Part shown: positions 62,924-64,000 of the stretch, one piece after another | Layout: each line of letters begins with the position of its first letter | How positions within the stretch are numbered: position 1 is the stretch's first letter | Assembly (NCBI GenBank): GCA_029721515.1 | Contig: CM056562.1 | Span: 4,433,593-4,497,592, forward strand | Length of the DNA: 64,000 bases | Source of the DNA: Synanceia verrucosa | Lineage: Eukaryota > Chordata > Actinopteri > Perciformes > Synanceiidae | Reading direction: 5' to 3' | Made by a program: the position numbers and the translations under genes | The notes under the pieces: model-generated | Told to the model about the DNA's origin: nothing | The model's database searches: none | The model's input: the letters and a program-made list of their open reading frames with translations, nothing else

Positions 62924-63577
62924 GATGACAGAAGTTCCGGAATGGAAAAGAATGAAAAAGAATAGAACACAGAACGGAACACACTAAACACTTAACAGTC
63001 TGTCAGTAAACATTATGCTCATTTCACCTCTGGATTTCACTGTGAAAGCGTCTACTTTCTTCAGAGAAAAACAAAGACAAAACTTTTCAGCTCAGTGATC
63101 CATCAGTCCATCGGTTATCTGTATTAAGTAAGTTCACAATTACACAAATACTTAGAGATTATAGGCGAGTAAAACGCTCATTAACCAGCTATTATAATTA
63201 TTTCCAAGACACCTTTCACCAGTGGTCTGTTAGCTGTCAATACAACACTTTTCTACAAAATTTCTCACAGTTTAAAGTACTTCAAGTTAAGTTTAAAGAC
63301 CTGCTCCATTTTAAGTTCCTATTGTCTCATATATTATATTATTGGATTATTATTTCTGATACATCAACATGTAAACTGTATTTAAATGCTGTGTTATGTG
63401 GTGAATCCAGTTTACCAGTTTTTGATTATTTTATGTATACTTTTAGATTATTCAGTCTTTAAAAAAAACACACCAGAAAGTTCATTAAAATGTTTACCTG
63501 CAAAGCTAGTAGGAACTATAGCTGTCAAAAATTCTCCTGTATTTTCCTTTAATTAAATCCATTATTGTTTGTCACAG

Positions 63578-64000
63578 GTGCCATAACTTTCAGAATGAAA
63601 CACAAGCTGTTACTCCACAGTAATCAGACGGATGGCAACATGTCTGCCGATGACATGGACCTTCTTACAGGTCTTCTGGATGAAGCTGAAAACAGATTAT
63701 TGTTTGAGAGCATCAGCGATATATTCAGCATTGAGTCCACTTCGCCTCATTCTGATTCATGTGTTGAATCTGTTGAACAACAAATTATTCAATTTATGAA
63801 CAGTTTGAGCAACGAAGAACCTCAACATATCCCCGTGGTATCAGCTCCACCAAGTCACCTGAACAGTCCTGCAGGTGCTCACACCTCAGGACATGAGTTC
63901 AGCGTCGACCATCAGCTTGATGGCAGTTGGAGTGGAGCTCATGCTGGGTGTGCCTCCCTGGGAGCAGCGCCATACAGCTGTGAGCAGCCACATTCACTCA
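63578..64000 (+). CDS. TCF/LEF-like HMG-box gene, second copy, first coding exon (cut by window)
   Basis: Acceptor GTCACAG|GTGCC at 63578, ATG at 63595, and an open frame to the window end. It begins MKHKLLLHSNQTDGNMSADD and matches the left gene with a few replacements (Asp to Gly, Phe to Leu, Asn to Ser). A 5' donor ATTAA|GTAAGT at about 63126 marks the non-coding exon. The HMG-box exon is outside the window. The gene points away from the palindrome centre. Confidence 0.75.

Overview
The window is nuclear DNA of a teleost fish. It carries replication-dependent core and linker histone genes of vertebrate type (intronless, each ending in a 3' stem-loop), embedded in typical fish repeats: Ty3/gypsy LTR elements, Tc1/mariner transposons, an L2/CR1-like LINE, a tRNA-derived SINE and TTAA-flanked piggyBac-type MITEs. 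Two runs of exactly 500 N (13741-14240 and 50006-50505) are scaffold gaps of unknown true length.

Region 1 (1-2947): a minus-strand Ty3/gypsy element cut by the window edge. Its 5' LTR (2787-2947) abuts the middle of a Tc1 transposase. Region 2 (2948-27001): a direct duplication of about 10 kb. Each copy holds a truncated Tc1, an unclassified AT-rich repeat, the 3' flank of a lost H1 gene, a 5'-truncated H2B, a second gypsy element with two LTRs, and the 3' end of an H2A. In copy 1 (2948-12517) H2A is reduced to its last seven codons and is followed by a Maverick/Polinton-like DNA polymerase fragment, a gap, a deleted Tc1 and an EML-like exon fragment. In copy 2 (15835-27001) a LINE has inserted, and H2A is intact and continues into H3 and H4 (to 29719).

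Region 3 (29720-37800): the 3' flank of H4, then repeats, then a minus-strand, intron-containing gene for a TCF/LEF-type HMG-box protein (35029-37106). A 66-bp minisatellite runs through and beyond its last exon.

Region 4 (about 36700-64000): a giant inverted repeat. The left arm runs outward-in as TCF-like gene (-), H2B (+), H1 (-), H4 (-), H3 (-), H2A (+). The right arm mirrors it as H2A (-), H3 (+), H4 (+), H1 (+), H2B (-), TCF-like gene (+). The arms are at least 13.3 kb and the centre falls in a 693-bp spacer containing a gap and an H2B 3' end. The arms are close but not identical; differences include H1 tail repeat number, an H2B octamer and an H3 CCAAT box.

The histone genes together supply the nucleosome and linker proteins in S phase. 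H2A and H3 share a bidirectional promoter in all three intact pairs. The most interesting material is the TCF/LEF-like gene and its tail repeat, the palindrome with arm-specific regulatory changes, the Polinton-like fragment, and MITEs carrying a ZNF143-like motif.
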